From Zopfochytrium polystomum (taxonomy: Eukaryota > Chytridiomycota > Chytridiomycetes > Chytridiales > Chytridiaceae): 64,000 nucleotides of DNA. Below the pieces are notes generated by a model. That model did not search any database. It saw nothing but the letters and a program-made list of their open reading frames with translations, and had not been told where the DNA came from. A program made the position numbers and the translations under genes. Shown here one piece after another: positions 21,801 to 32,981 of the stretch. Location: positions 186,001 through 250,000 of the forward strand of contig JAIVFJ010000060.1 of NCBI GenBank assembly GCA_025765615.1, read 5' to 3'. The stretch's first letter is position 1; the number at the start of each line of letters is the position of its first letter.

Positions 21801-22210
21801 AGGCCTCCAAAGAGGGGAGGCCGCATGGCGGGAGCAAAGACGGGGGGTAGAGGCCAGCTTGCCGCCAGCTCTGTTGGTGGTGGTGGCTGTGCTAACTGGG
21901 CGGGAAAGTGGGTTGGTGGTGGGGGTCTGAGGGGGTTCAAGTAGGAAGCAGAAGACGAGGATGACAGCGAGGAGGAAAAGGACGATGATGCTCCCGAAGA
22001 TGATGCTGATGATGATGATGATGATGACGATGAGGAGGATCTCGGGTCTTTTTCGCCGTCGAGGGTGACGCTGCTGCTGCTGCTTGTGCTACTGCTGCTG
22101 CCGGTGCTGTCTTTGGCAGCGGCAGGATGTGATTGCAAGAGACCACGCCCTCTTTCGCCGTCGTCATCGCCATCGTTGGCCTGGGCCGCCTGCCGTCCCG
22201 AGCGCAACAT
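18808..22210 (-). CDS. C2H2 zinc-finger transcription factor, Crz1-like
   Basis: Four exons: 22210-21004, 20419-19451, 19347-19218 and 19075-18808. All introns are GT-AG and the phases close to an 857-residue protein. Residues 1-400 are Ser-rich, with Pro/Gln/Met-rich and poly-Gly/poly-Ser runs. A second low-complexity part includes poly-Ala and a short coiled segment (TMEELQRQNEMLMRQNQELL). The C-terminus carries three fingers: CPFPDCGKKFTRPYNLKSH (split by intron 1), then ERPYACDHCPMAFCRRHDLK, then CAACGKGFARLDALRRH. In the last finger the second histidine is replaced by a cysteine about ten residues on. Finger one and the C2HC third finger are characteristic of fungal Crz1, the calcineurin-responsive factor; the orthology is inference and I see no obvious PxIxIT calcineurin-docking motif. 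The start at 22210 was chosen because the frame above it is translated CT repeat. Confidence 0.8.
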
Positions 22211-22304
22211 TCCCACGAGAGAAGGTGGCTGCCAGCACAACCTGTGGCTGGTGAGGAAAGGTTTGTTGAGCGTGGAGCGGAGTATCGAGAAAGAGATGGC
22301 AAGG

Positions 22305-22305
<1 letters not shown>

Positions 22306-22351
<46 letters not shown>
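22306..22351. repeat. (GA)n microsatellite
   Basis: A nearly pure GA run in the 5' flank of the zinc-finger gene, followed by more imperfect GAGA/GACA repeats to about 22440. Confidence 0.95.
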
Positions 22352-22353
<2 letters not shown>

Positions 22354-22439
22354 CAGAGAGAGAGAAAGAAAGTGCGTGTGTGTGAGAGAGAGTGAGAGTG
22401 ACAGAGAGAGAAGAGAGACAGAGAGAGACAGAGAGACGG

Positions 22440-23136
22440 GGGCCGAAGACAACAGGACAAAAACAACCAACAGCGGAAGACGGCTGGTTGGCGCGTTGAC
22501 GAGTTGAAGAGACCCGACCGATCCGAATAATAGTAAACAATTAACGTATATATTATATGACCACTTGTAGTACAGTGGATGATGACATGACACGTCACGC
22601 AGGGGCAGGCACAGCGCGCGAGGAGAGAGAGCTAATAGGACGACAAAGTGGCACGCCAACGTGAGAATTCTCGGGACAAGTAACGACAACTGCTCAATAC
22701 GTGTTGCTGGCAACACTGGGGGGCGCGCATTCAAACCACAGTGGATGGATTGGAATGGATTTTTGGGTTTTGGTGGGATGACGGCCGATGAGTCGAGCGA
22801 GCGAGCGACAGTGACGTAGACTTACTTGCAGACAGAGACAGTTTTTTTGGAGGAGAAAACAGAATGAATAGACTGACAGATCCACACAGACAGACAGACA
22901 GAGGGGCAGACAAAAAAAAGACAGACAGACGGACAGACGGAAAGGCAGACAGACAGACAGACAGAGTGCCACACACTCCGCAACGACAAAAACGGGAAAG
23001 CGGGTCGGGAAAACCGGCCGAGAAGGTCCCGCAAAACAAATACAGAATACAGTGCATGTAAATAAAAGACAACGCAGACCCCCAGACAGACCCGCGGGCA
23101 AAAGTTGGGATCTCAACAAATGTATGTTATGATAAT
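22440..23136. other. Intergenic with (CAGA)n
   Basis: Upstream region of the zinc-finger gene. Imperfect ACAGACAG repeats lie at about 22864-22967. Apparent Cys/Ser/Leu-rich frames are translations of that repeat and are not genes. Confidence 0.55.
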
Positions 23137-23561
23137 AGGGTTGTCAAACCCCTTCCCCGCACGGACTGGTTTAAAACAAAATGGATTCCGCTTTGCACTG
23201 TTTTTTTATTTCGTTTCCAACGAAATGAAAGTTGGTGGTCAAACCTGGCGATGGCGATGTCGATGGATATGGAGAAGGGGAGAGAGGACGAGAGGCAGAC
23301 TGAGAGACAAACCACCTAGCCCCCCATTATTGGAAAGATTTTCCATGTGCGGCAACCTTCCAAAAATGGGAAACAAAACATGATAAACAACGCTGGTTTG
23401 CAACGAAAGTCTTTCCAACGAAAGCTCCTTGCGAGGAGCTTTCTGCAAAAGAAACGTTTTGATGGGTCCCAAAAGGCAGTTTGCAATGGTGGCGGAAAAA
23501 TTGTGCAACGTTTTGTTTGTCCGTTCCCAACAAAAAAGAGGGGGGTTTGACAACCCCTAAT
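23137..23561. mobile_element. Inverted-repeat element, about 425 bp
   Basis: The left end reads AGGGTTGTCAAACCCC and the right end GGGGTTTGACAACCCCTAAT, its reverse complement with small differences, giving terminal inverted repeats of about 20 bp. The interior contains further short palindromes (GCTCCTTGCGAGGAGC). There is no coding capacity, so it is a MITE-like element; a clean target duplication cannot be fixed by eye. Confidence 0.6.
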
Positions 23562-23979
23562 ATGTATCAAAGAAACCAGACATTTCAACTCGCAATGCAG
23601 CAGAATGCCTGATTTGGTGACAAAACATTGTTTCTTCTCTGCAAAAAGAAATCAATCATCTCCAAATTCAACACAGAGGCATAAATATGAAAGTGCTTTC
23701 AATGACTTGAAGAAAACAGAAAGAGACGCCACACAGAGCGAGGATAATTACTTCTTCTGTTCCTTTCATTGATAAAGGATTTCAGACCAATGCGTAGGCT
23801 GATCCTGACATTTTTATTCATTGTGGCGATGGCTTGATCCACTCTGGATAGCAAAGTTCTCTGAAACAGCAATAATGATATCCCTAAAGCTGACTTTACA
23901 TAAAGTTGAAATCAAGTCAGAATCACGTCAAATTCAACTCACCAAGGGCTGGGCAAGAAACAGTGTTATTCGACCCAGC

Positions 23980-24120
23980 TGGCACCACACCGCCCAGGCT
24001 TCATGGGAAGCGACCAATAACGAACTAGAAAATATGTGCGATTTGTTGTTACAGTAGGGAAGAAGCTACAGCACCTCTACAGACTTACTAAAGGCACACA
24101 CACCTCTCTCAATGTCAGGC
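23980..24120. repeat. Interspersed repeat family D, copy 2
   Basis: Matches 16650-16800 (GCCCAGGCTTCATGGGAAG, AACGAACTAGAAAATATGTG, TTGTTACAGTAGGGAAG and CTACAGACTTACT). It is preceded by MITE-like ATATCCCTAAAG near 23878. Confidence 0.6.
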
Positions 24121-25828
24121 AAAGCCTTCATGATGTATCAATAATTCATAACAGAGTTTTCTTCTTTCTCTCCAAGTTGGAGAGAAGGACCACCCACAAA
24201 CACACATCTCCACTTCATTCCCTCCTTCCGCTCACTCACTCAGAGTAGACTGTACACAACAAGTGCCATCTATCTGACTGCATCAACCACAGATTCTAGC
24301 TCAGAACAACAAACCATTTCGTTTGGGAGGCCAACAATTTTCAACGCCCTCTCCCAGCTGACTCTCTCATTCAATCCAGGCTTGCAATAGTACATTCGAA
24401 AGCTCTGATTCTTCTCTTTCCAACAAGCTATGATGCAGCTCTCTACATGGTCTCTACGGAATTTGATTGGCCTCCAAAGTCGAAAAACACTTCCTCAACT
24501 TGGCAAGACATCTTCTCAACAGTGAGGAGCGATCAGAGGACGCCCTTACTCGCTGTATTTGCCTGCTTCTACTCTTTCCATCGATACCTGAAGTACACAG
24601 CTACAAGGCCTACAGCAGGAGCTACAAGAGATTTTGATAAGGGGGGTCTATCCAGCGCCTGGGTCTGTATTGGCAGTGGCTTGCACTCCCATGGGCATTG
24701 TGAGAATGATTCTGACAGTCACAATAGGTTTGGGTCGGTCTTGTGCCTCTAGCTGCTAACCAGCCAGTTCTGCCTAACACCCACCACTGACTGTGTGACA
24801 CTGCTGGCTCTGTGTTGGAGTGAGGATCACCCAAGTGTAGCCCTGTGGCCTGCCTTCTGTGCGGGGAACTTATGTGAGACTGTGCTCTCTAAATCCTCAC
24901 CCTGGGCTATGGGTGGCAAATAGAGCAATGACCTAAATACCAATCCTGAAAAGTGAAAAAGGGCAAAAAGGATATGTCTAGGGGCCACTAGACAGGACAA
25001 TGTATTTGGAGTCTTCAGAAGCCCAAGAAACACAAAGAAACTCTCTTACTACACACAAAGAGAAGACTCTCACACTCAGACCAAAGGCAACTGTGAAAAG
25101 GTGGCACACTAGCAAATATTGTGCAGGGTTCTCTGGTTCATGACACAGAGTTGGCCCAATGGGAGGCAAAAGCCAAAGCCAAAAGGGGACCAGGAAATCC
25201 GGGTAACAATGCTGGAGGCGCAAGATGCAGCAAGCTCTTCCTTGGCTAGTTCATTTTTTTTACCTTTGCATATAGTGGCCCCCCATCAATCACAAACAAC
25301 CACTCTATTCCTATGTTTGAATACTTATTCTTACTTTCAAAAGTAACTCAGCGCTGATGCCCTGCATCAAAAAGAGCATCCTGTGTTCCTTGTGCTGAAT
25401 GGACCTTAGCACAAGGGGCACACTCTTTATTCCTTCTTATTTCTTCTTATTTTTACTCATTTTCTCTTATTTCCCTTTTTCCCACCTTTTAAGCCTCTGT
25501 CCCTGCACTGATGTGGCCTCCAGCCCTCAAATTCAGCCCATCTCAAATTTGAGGCAGGAGAGACACTGGGTGGAGGGGGGTGTGGCTGAAAGTTGATTCA
25601 TTCTTGTCAGGAACATGGCAGGACAGGACAAGGCAGACAAGGAACTGAGAGGAGTGATGATTGTATTGGAAACAATAATTCACTTGAGGGATGGGACAGG
25701 TCCCCCATCCCCCTTTTATACCTTTGGAGAGTCTTCCTTGTCAAGACTCAAAGAAAGTTCCAGAAAGAGCAATTAGTAATACAATGATACCAATGATACC
25801 AATGACAACAAGACAAGTCAGGAAAGCA

Positions 25829-25945
25829 AAGAAGGTTCCAGAAGGTTCCACAAGGTTCCATGAAGGAATGTTCTAGAAGGTTCCAGAAGGTTCCAGAAGG
25901 TTCCATGAAGGAATGTTCTAGAAGGTTCCAGAGGTTTCCAGAGGG
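25829..25945. promoter_or_regulatory. Heat-shock-element-like array
   Basis: Tandem GAAGGTTCCA units with variants (CAAGGTTCCA, GAATGTTCTA) give long runs of GAAnnTTC in head-to-tail register, the consensus bound by heat-shock factor trimers. Related single copies (GAAAGTTCCAGAAAG) lie near 25752. The array sits inside a mobile element. Binding by HSF is inference from the motif; a simple tandem repeat is the null explanation. Confidence 0.5.
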
Positions 25946-26235
25946 TGATTCATAACAATTCTTACAAATTGTTCTTTTCTTTCATTTTCTCCTTTTTACT
26001 ATCTTTTGTCTTTTTCTTCATTTCTTCCTCCTTCTTTCTTTCTCTCTCTGATCCCCATAAACACTGCCCCTCTCCCCCTTCTTCACTTCAATAATAACTC
26101 TCAACTCAAAAACAATCAATAAGACTCCCCCTTGGGCAGCCCCTGTTTGACTAGTTGTGTCCCTCATATCTCCTTTCAGGGTGTTGCATGGTGAGTGCCT
26201 CCCCAAAAGACCATGTGTGTGGTGGATAGGAGACC

Positions 26236-26485
26236 TTCCCTGGCAAAGTGCAGAGTGGGCCAAGCAGGGAAGACGGTGTCCTCTTTTGGTGTAGGAGATC
26301 CCCCTGGCAAGTGCAGAGTAGGCCAAGCAGGGTGGATTAGAAGTCCTCTTTGGCCAGAGCCCCCAGACCAAGCAAGTAGAAGTAGCATTCCCCCAGGCAA
26401 GTGCAGAGTAGGCGAAGCTGTGTGAGTGCCCCCTTCCCAAAGCAAGAGTGTGTTAAGGCTGCTAGTGCAGAGTGGGCCAAGCTTT
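26236..26485. repeat. Minisatellite with GTGCAGAGTGGGCCAAGC units
   Basis: Four copies of a motif close to GGCAAGTGCAGAGTAGGCC followed by AAGC, separated by CCCCT-containing spacers of variable length. No coding function is apparent. Confidence 0.7.
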
Positions 26486-28258
26486 CTTTGTTACTTACAG
26501 TAATCTGCCATTGAGCCCCTCTTTTGAGCACAACTTCACCATCAGGTTCTTCCCCCTTCAAGTCAAGCCTTTCTCATCTTCCACATCAAGTTGGTATGTT
26601 GGATACCATTCCCTCCTGCATGGGCGCTCCAGGGCTTAACCCTGTCATCTCATGCCTATGGCACCCATGATTCATTCATGTGGAGACTTGTCTCTGTATA
26701 TTTGTCCATGGCTGTTATGGCACTCATGAGTCAGCAATGACTCATGACAGTTATTGATTGGTATTTCTGTGCTTTCAGAGCATACATAGAGAGTAGTATT
26801 AACACCAACACCAGTGTACTGGCCCTAAGAACCAGGAGTTCCCCATCATTGATGACTTGTCCTTTCCCCACATATCCACTAGACTATGGGATGAGCCTTC
26901 AGAGATGTAGAGGATCTCATAGAAGAAATAAAAGAGAAAACAGGAACAGCAGGAAAATCAGGATAAATTACTGATTGAAAAAATAAGTAAAAATCACCAA
27001 TGAAAAGGTAAAGAAAACCCCTGTGATCTCATACCCTTTTATGAGGCATTACAGCATGGTAGCAGGTGGTAGAGCTTGTTAGCTCTGCCATCATCTTGTT
27101 AACTCTGTCCATCTGGGCTTTGCACCTCTCCCACAGAAGTGTTTCAGTCCCAAGTCATTTCCAAAAGTGAGGGGCCATTGGCCAGGCATAGGAGGACTTT
27201 ACATTTCTGCTCAGTCTCTCAACTAGCATGTCATGAACTTGGCACCTTCCCATTTGAAGGGAGCACTCTAACCACTGAGCAAGGGATCCTTGTTTCAGCA
27301 AATAGAATCAAGACTGAGTCCCTCTGTCTGCAACATTGCTAATAAAATTATAGTCGAGGTCAGAGGCAGACAGACAGAGCCAGTCAGACGCCGTTTGGAA
27401 GCCCAATAAATAATAAGAGAGTAGGAATTCAAGCCTAGTCACGTTTTGCCAGCAGAACGTGGGTCAAAACAGGGTGGTAATCCTCACAACTACTGGTTAA
27501 AGAGTGGGTATACACTTAATTTATTTGAGGTCACAGGCTCAACAGCCTGTTGTCCTCACACTTAACCCAAGAGGTGAGGGGCGCCGGCTGCGCCCTGTCT
27601 GTCCCACCGCGCTACTACTAACTGCTCCTTGTGTTTGAGATTAGTTCCTTGCAAGATAAACCCTGTTGCTCTCGTCTCTCCCTTTATTCTGCAGTTGTGT
27701 CCCGCCCTTGGGAGCGCCCTTCCATTTCCCCTTGAGCTAACATTGCTCCTGCTCCAATCCTTCTGAGGGTTGTCCTCTGAACCTTCACTCTTTGTGAGTA
27801 GGATACTTTGTGGAGGTAAGTAGCAGGGTTGAAACACCCCCTAGACATCAGCCCGATAAAGTTAGTTTTGGCCTGCTATTTGCTTTCCTTCACTCTAGGG
27901 CCTGGATTCGAGGGTCAATAGTGAGTATAGTCTCACTCTCTCACATGACTTAGGTAGGGCATATATAAACAGGCTTGCTCTGGAACACAGTCTTCTCTAT
28001 GAAATGGGTCAAGAATTGAAGGTTTGCCTGAAAATTGGCGCATTTTTTGAGTCTTTTTTTCACCCGCTACAGAGATTGTCCAGAGGAGTAATTTTGACAA
28101 AGGGACGGGAAGGCGGGCCACGGGAGGGAATTTAATGTCGTCCATCCTGAACAAGATATTTTGTGGTGTGGGTCGAAATTTGCTTGTTTTTTTTTTTTTT
28201 TTTGATGTTTCCCACTGCAGTCGAAAAAATGAAGTTTCACGCAAATATGGTCGAAAAC

Positions 28259-28390
28259 TGGAATATGCCCCCGCAAAAAGAAAAAAAGAAAAAAAAAGAG
28301 AAGTTGATCACAGACTTGACTTGTCACACCATCCTGCCCGCGCGACGACCACGTCCGCAATCACCATCGCCTCACTGCCGGATTCCAACA
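28259..28390 (+). repeat. 5' LTR of the copia element (132 bp)
   Basis: Begins TGGAATATGC and ends CCAACA. The 3' LTR shows TGT before its TGGAAT, giving a 9-bp inverted end (TGTTGGAAT/ATTCCAACA). The 5' copy seems to have lost three bases, since the duplication AAAAC abuts TGG directly. Confidence 0.9.
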
Positions 28391-28679
28391 CCTTACCAGG
28401 GAGAGCCCTCCAGAGCGAGAAGAGACCAGCCAAGCACCCGATCGAGCGGTTCAGCAATCTATCATCGCAGGCTGCCATCGTCCATCAGGGAATCGAACTG
28501 AAGCTGTCCATCGCTTTAACGATCGTCTTCACCAGTCAGCTAAACAGCCACTGTTTTACGCCCACCAATCACGTGACTCATTTCTCTCGAAAGCGACCTA
28601 TCACAAATCGAAAATCCAATTGCTTAGTATCCCAATTCCATTTCGGAACCCCCTTAACAAACCTTTTCCCTGACACAAT

Positions 28680-30017
28680 ATGAGCGTCAAACTAGTCCAC
28701 CAGGCCCTCAATAACCCCATCTACTTTGACACATGGTACGAAGACGTACTTGGCTATCTCGCTGGCAAGGATGCACTTGCTACTATTAGCCTTTGAGCAG
28801 CACGACGTGCTGGCGCCGCCGTCGGCGCAGCCGCCAGAGCTGGAACTGGTGCTGACGCTGCTGCTGCTACTGGAGCTGCTACTGGAGCTGCTGCTGGAGC
28901 CGGCCCTGCTGCTGCCGGTGCAGGATTCGTCAACTGGACTGCTGCAGCACCCCCTGACGTGGAGCGATCAGATGTCATGCGTATCCTCCCAGCACATGTA
29001 CCCAATCATCCACAGTATGTCAGCTACTGGACCTTCAGTGACGACGGAACTGTCTTTCCTGGAACCTATGCGCAAAACAAGCTGGCTATGATGCACATTC
29101 GGAATCATGTTGGCGAAAACCTCAAGCAAAAGATTAGCGGCATCTACTTTGTCTTCGAGGCCCTTGCCGAACTCAAGCGCAAAGTCGGCCGTGTCGACCC
29201 TGCACAGGTTATGAACCTTATTGACGAGTTCAAGAAGCTCTGCATTGGAGAGAAAGAAAGAATCGTGGACTTCCAGCAGAAATTTGAGACGCACTATGCA
29301 TCCCTACAGCGTGCACGGGAACTCACTCCAATCGACATGCGCGACCAGATTGACATAACCCTAAGGTTTTGTTCTGCTGTCCATGTACTAAACCAAAGTT
29401 TCAAGAACAACAAATACTGGTTTCCCCAACTCAACCACTATATGAGCAAGATTGATGACGGCACCATCACAGACATCACTGGTCTGTTTGATTACCTGAA
29501 GATTATGGAGGCCCGCAACTGCAACCCTGAAGATTTCGTGGAGCCACCTGCCGACCCAGTGAACGAGGCAGCCCTACTCAGTGGTCCCCAAGGTCGACGG
29601 AAGGATGGCCACTCCCGACGGGCAGACAGGTCAGAGCGGCGTCATGCTCGCTTTGACTCTCGTGAGAACCAACGCAGCAACCGTCGGGAGAGGCCTCGTA
29701 AGGAACGACCTGACCGAGGTGGTCGCCAGAACTGGGAGCAGTCTGAGCGTTGCCGCAGCCAGAGAGAGAGGAACAGCAACAACAACCCACCTGCAGCATC
29801 GGCAACTGTTGACCAACAGCAACGAGATGCTTCAGTAGTTGACAGTGTTGTCGTCTGTCACCAGTGTGGCCTCAAGAACCACTATGCCAGAGACTGCCTT
29901 GCAAAGAAAGCAGATGCTCCAGTCGCCCTTGTTGCAGCCCTGGACGCCTCGCAGTCTCTCAGCGAGTATGAGACTGAGTCTGACTACAGTGATTCAGGGG
30001 AGTCAAATTTTCAGTAG
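28680..30017 (+). pseudogene. copia gag, in-frame stop at codon 39
   Basis: The frame starts at ATG 28680 (MSVKLVHQALNNPIYFDTWY), the usual copia gag N-terminus, and meets TGA at 28794-28796. It reopens in the same frame through an Ala/Gly-rich linker into 28959-30017. The body has a conserved-looking helical capsid region, then a basic Arg-rich stretch and one CCHC zinc knuckle (CHQCGLKNHYARDC, about 29856-29897) that packages RNA. The frame ends at TAG 30015-30017, just after a slippery heptamer. One stop in otherwise undamaged sequence points to a recent point mutation. Confidence 0.85.
30005..30011 (+). promoter_or_regulatory. Candidate -1 ribosomal frameshift site
   Basis: AAATTTT lies in the gag frame as A AAT TTT, matching the X XXY YYZ rule for -1 slippage, with CAG and the gag stop TAG next. 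Pol is open in exactly the -1 frame from 29993 onward, and its protease follows within about 40 codons. Confidence 0.7.
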
Positions 30018-31948
30018 GCCCAAGGCCTCCACCTCGGGCGCACCAAAAGAGAACCTCTAACTTCCGCTCTGCACCTCATGTTCCAAAATCTGTTGCCCTC
30101 CTCTCATCGCACTCAGCTGTCTTCAGAGAGTCCCCAATTGTTGTTGACACTGGCTGCCCAAGGACCATCCTCAAAGACCTCCACCTGTTCACCTCATACG
30201 AAGAGAAAGACTCTACTGTCGGCACCATAGATGAGGAGTCCCCACCACTCAAGACGAAGGGATCTGGCTCAGCGAGGATTCCTCTACCAAACGGTGTCGA
30301 AATTGTCATCAAGAAAGCATTCTACGCGCCAACTGCATTATACAGTCTCATCGCCACCAATGACATTGAGAGAGACAGGAAGTTCTTTGTCTCTATGGAT
30401 GTGGATAAACCTGGCACCATATTCAACAGAAGCGATAGAACTCCTGTTGGTCGTTGCACCAAACGTCTTGGGCTCCACTTCCTCGTCACCAAGAATTCGA
30501 GACTACACCGCCTCAGCCATGCCTCTGCTGCCATTATCGCCCTTGCCCACCGCGAACACTACCCAAGCCCAGATGGGCCACCCCCTGTTGTGAGCAAGGC
30601 CGAAAGTCTCTGGATTGCTGAGGTTGAAAGACTTCATTGCGCCCTGGGACATGTTGGCTTCCAGCGCCTTGGCTACATGCTCCACCACCGGACGACAGCA
30701 GACCTACCACCCATCGATGCTTCATATCCCACAAAGTGCCAAACTTGTGTCGCTGCCAAGATGCGCCAAAAGTCATTCCCAGAGCGTGATGAGGAACAAC
30801 TCCCATTTGCCCACACCCTCAACGTTGATGTCAACTCTATCCCCATTACCTCCTTTGATGGCTACAACTATGCAATCACTGTCATTTGCGAGAGCAGTCG
30901 TTTCTCTTGGGATATTCCTATTGCTCGCAAGAGCGATGCATTACCGTTTCTAATTCGCCTGATCCTCTTTCTTGAGAAAACGGAGGGACGCAAAGTACAG
31001 GTCATCCGATTGGATCGTGGCAAGGAGAGCTTCAATCGAACCTTCAAGTCCTTCTGCGACTCCCATGGAATTCAACTCAAGGCGTCTCCTTCACGCACAG
31101 CCCAGATGAACTCTGTTGCAGAACGCCACATCCAAACTGTCACAGACATGACCCGGTCACTTCTACTTGGCGCACCTAACGTCCCACTCACATTTTGGAG
31201 TTACACTTACCGTCAAGCTTCGCAAATCAAGAACTGTCTACCAAACATCCAGCGTGGTATCCTCTCTCCGTTCGAAAGCCGCCACCACATCCCACCAATG
31301 GTTGGCCACTTTCGCACCTTTGGCTCCAAGTGTTTCTACCGCGTTAGCCCCAAGCTTCGTAAGAAACTTGATCCCAAAGGCCGTCCTGCCGTTTACCTTG
31401 GCAGTCCCTCGCACTCCATTGCTGTCCTGTGGGTGCTCCAAGAGCAGCGGATCATCTACCAGCGTTATCGTGACATTGAGTTTTTTGAAGATGAATTCCC
31501 CCAGTTCTTGGGAGTTCACGCTGTGAGGGGGGGATTTGGGGACATCAGCGTTAATCTCCCTTCACTTTCAGACTTGGATGACCCTGCATATGAGAAAGCA
31601 GTTCAATCAATTGTAGATGCAGAACAGCACCTTCACCAGCTACTTCAGCAGAAAACCCAGCAGAAACAGCAGCGCCAAGGTAAGGGGGAGCACAGCAGCA
31701 CACCAGCACCAGGACCAAAGAAGCATGGTCGCCCACGCAAGCCATCATCACCAGTGAGGCTACCATCAGTGAGCATCTCAGCAGAGCCTCCACCACCAAC
31801 AGCTGTGCCTGCACCAGATGTCGAGCAGGAGACACCCCCCAAACGGAAGCGCAGCACAACAAAGAAACCAGCAGCAGTTGCTGGGCAGGAGCCACCCCCT
31901 AAGAGGAAGCCAGGCCGACCGAGGAAACACCCAATCCCACCTGACCCG

Positions 31949-32082
31949 GTGAGTCACTCCAAACTTCACTAAACTAATTCTTTCCTTTCTACACCATTCC
32001 CTTTTCAAATTTCCTCTTCACAACCAAAAACAGTTCAAAACCATTAACGTCACCTCACGTCGCCCCACACTATCGCGCACAG
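31949..32082 (+). other. Candidate intron in copia pol
   Basis: GTGAGT donor directly after codon CCG, TTAAC-type branch sequence near 32043, and CACAG acceptor at 32078-32082. Removing the 134 bp joins the integrase frame and the RT frame in phase 0. Without removal, stops at 31970-31972 and 31975-31977 close both frames. Confidence 0.6.
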
Positions 32083-32981
32083 GAAGCCTCAGCACCAGCC
32101 ACTGCCGATGCCCCGGAGACCTTTCCGCCCAGCGACGCAAGGGGCGGTGGGCCCAGCGATCTGGAGAATTTGCCCAGATCCAGCGCAGAGGCTCATCAGC
32201 AGGTGGGTCGGGATGGTGAGGACCCCGCTTGGGGGGGCCCTGCGTCGCCGGACGTCTCGAGTTCTCTATCCGCAAGGGGTATTGACAGGCCCAGTGGTCA
32301 AGTGGACCCCGCCGCATCAGGCGAAGTGCTACCTGCTGACAGTGCTCCTGTTGTGCAAGATGTGCTGTTTGCGTGTGAGCCTGACGAGGACTTCGACGAT
32401 AACGATATCCAGTCAGTCTACGAGTCTGACGCCGATGATGAAGACAGACTCCTTTACGCCTTCAACGTCAACTCCAACTCAGTCAAAGTATCCCCAGACA
32501 CATACAAGGATCCACTGACGCACGAGGAGGCCATGGCATCGCCTCACGCAGAGCAGTGGAAGGAGGCCGAAGAGTACGAGCTGGATATGCTTCGCAAGAT
32601 GGGAGTCTTTGTGGAGTCAGCAGCTCCTCCTGACACCAACATTGTCAGTTGCAAGTGGGTCTACAAGCTCAAGTTCAAACCGGACGGCACCATTGAGCGG
32701 TTCCGTGCTCCACTTGTTGCTCGTGGATTCACCCAGCAGCCTGGCGTCGACTTCACCCTCACCTACTCACCAGTTATTAGAGGCAACACACTTCGTTGGA
32801 TGATTGCCCTCAGCACCCTGTACGGCTGGGACATGGAGATGATCGACATCTCCTCAGCCTACCTATACGGGATCCTAGACATACCAATCTACATGGCACC
32901 ACCACCTGGCGTATCGATCTCCCCTGGACTAGTGTGGCTACTGCTGAAGGGTCTCTACGGGCTGAAGCAATCAGGACGGAC

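Larger units (their letters stand above)
24873..27560 (+). mobile_element. Family A element, copy 2 (TSD CTTA)
   Basis: Starts TGTGAGACTGTGCTCTC and ends GTCCTCACA, flanked on both sides by CTTA (24869-24872 and 27561-27564). Both terminal regions match copy 1 at 32982-35170 in reverse complement and copy 3 at 4745-7399. The middle of this copy (about 25.3-26.9 kb) is not shared with copy 1 and contains the HSE-like array and a minisatellite, so there may be a further internal insertion. It carries the same tRNA-like block near 27238-27290. No protein is encoded. Confidence 0.75.
24600..27937 (+). mobile_element. Family B copy interrupted by family A
   Basis: Sequence around 24785-24828 (TGTGTGACACTGCTGGCTCT and beyond) matches family B at about 8525-8565. 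Sequence at 27565-27937 matches 8930-9358, including the gene-free block with TTTATTCTG, CGCCCTTGGGAG, ATAAAGTTAG and the terminal TAGTCTCAC at 27929-27937. Between the two flanks sits the family A copy with its own target duplication. This shows the order of events: family B first, family A later. The left end of this family B copy was not located precisely. Confidence 0.6.

Noticed and set aside
22211..22540. N-terminal extension of the zinc-finger frame
   Set aside because: It is a Leu/Ser translation of the GA/CT microsatellite; the start at 22210 lies just inside and gives normal composition.
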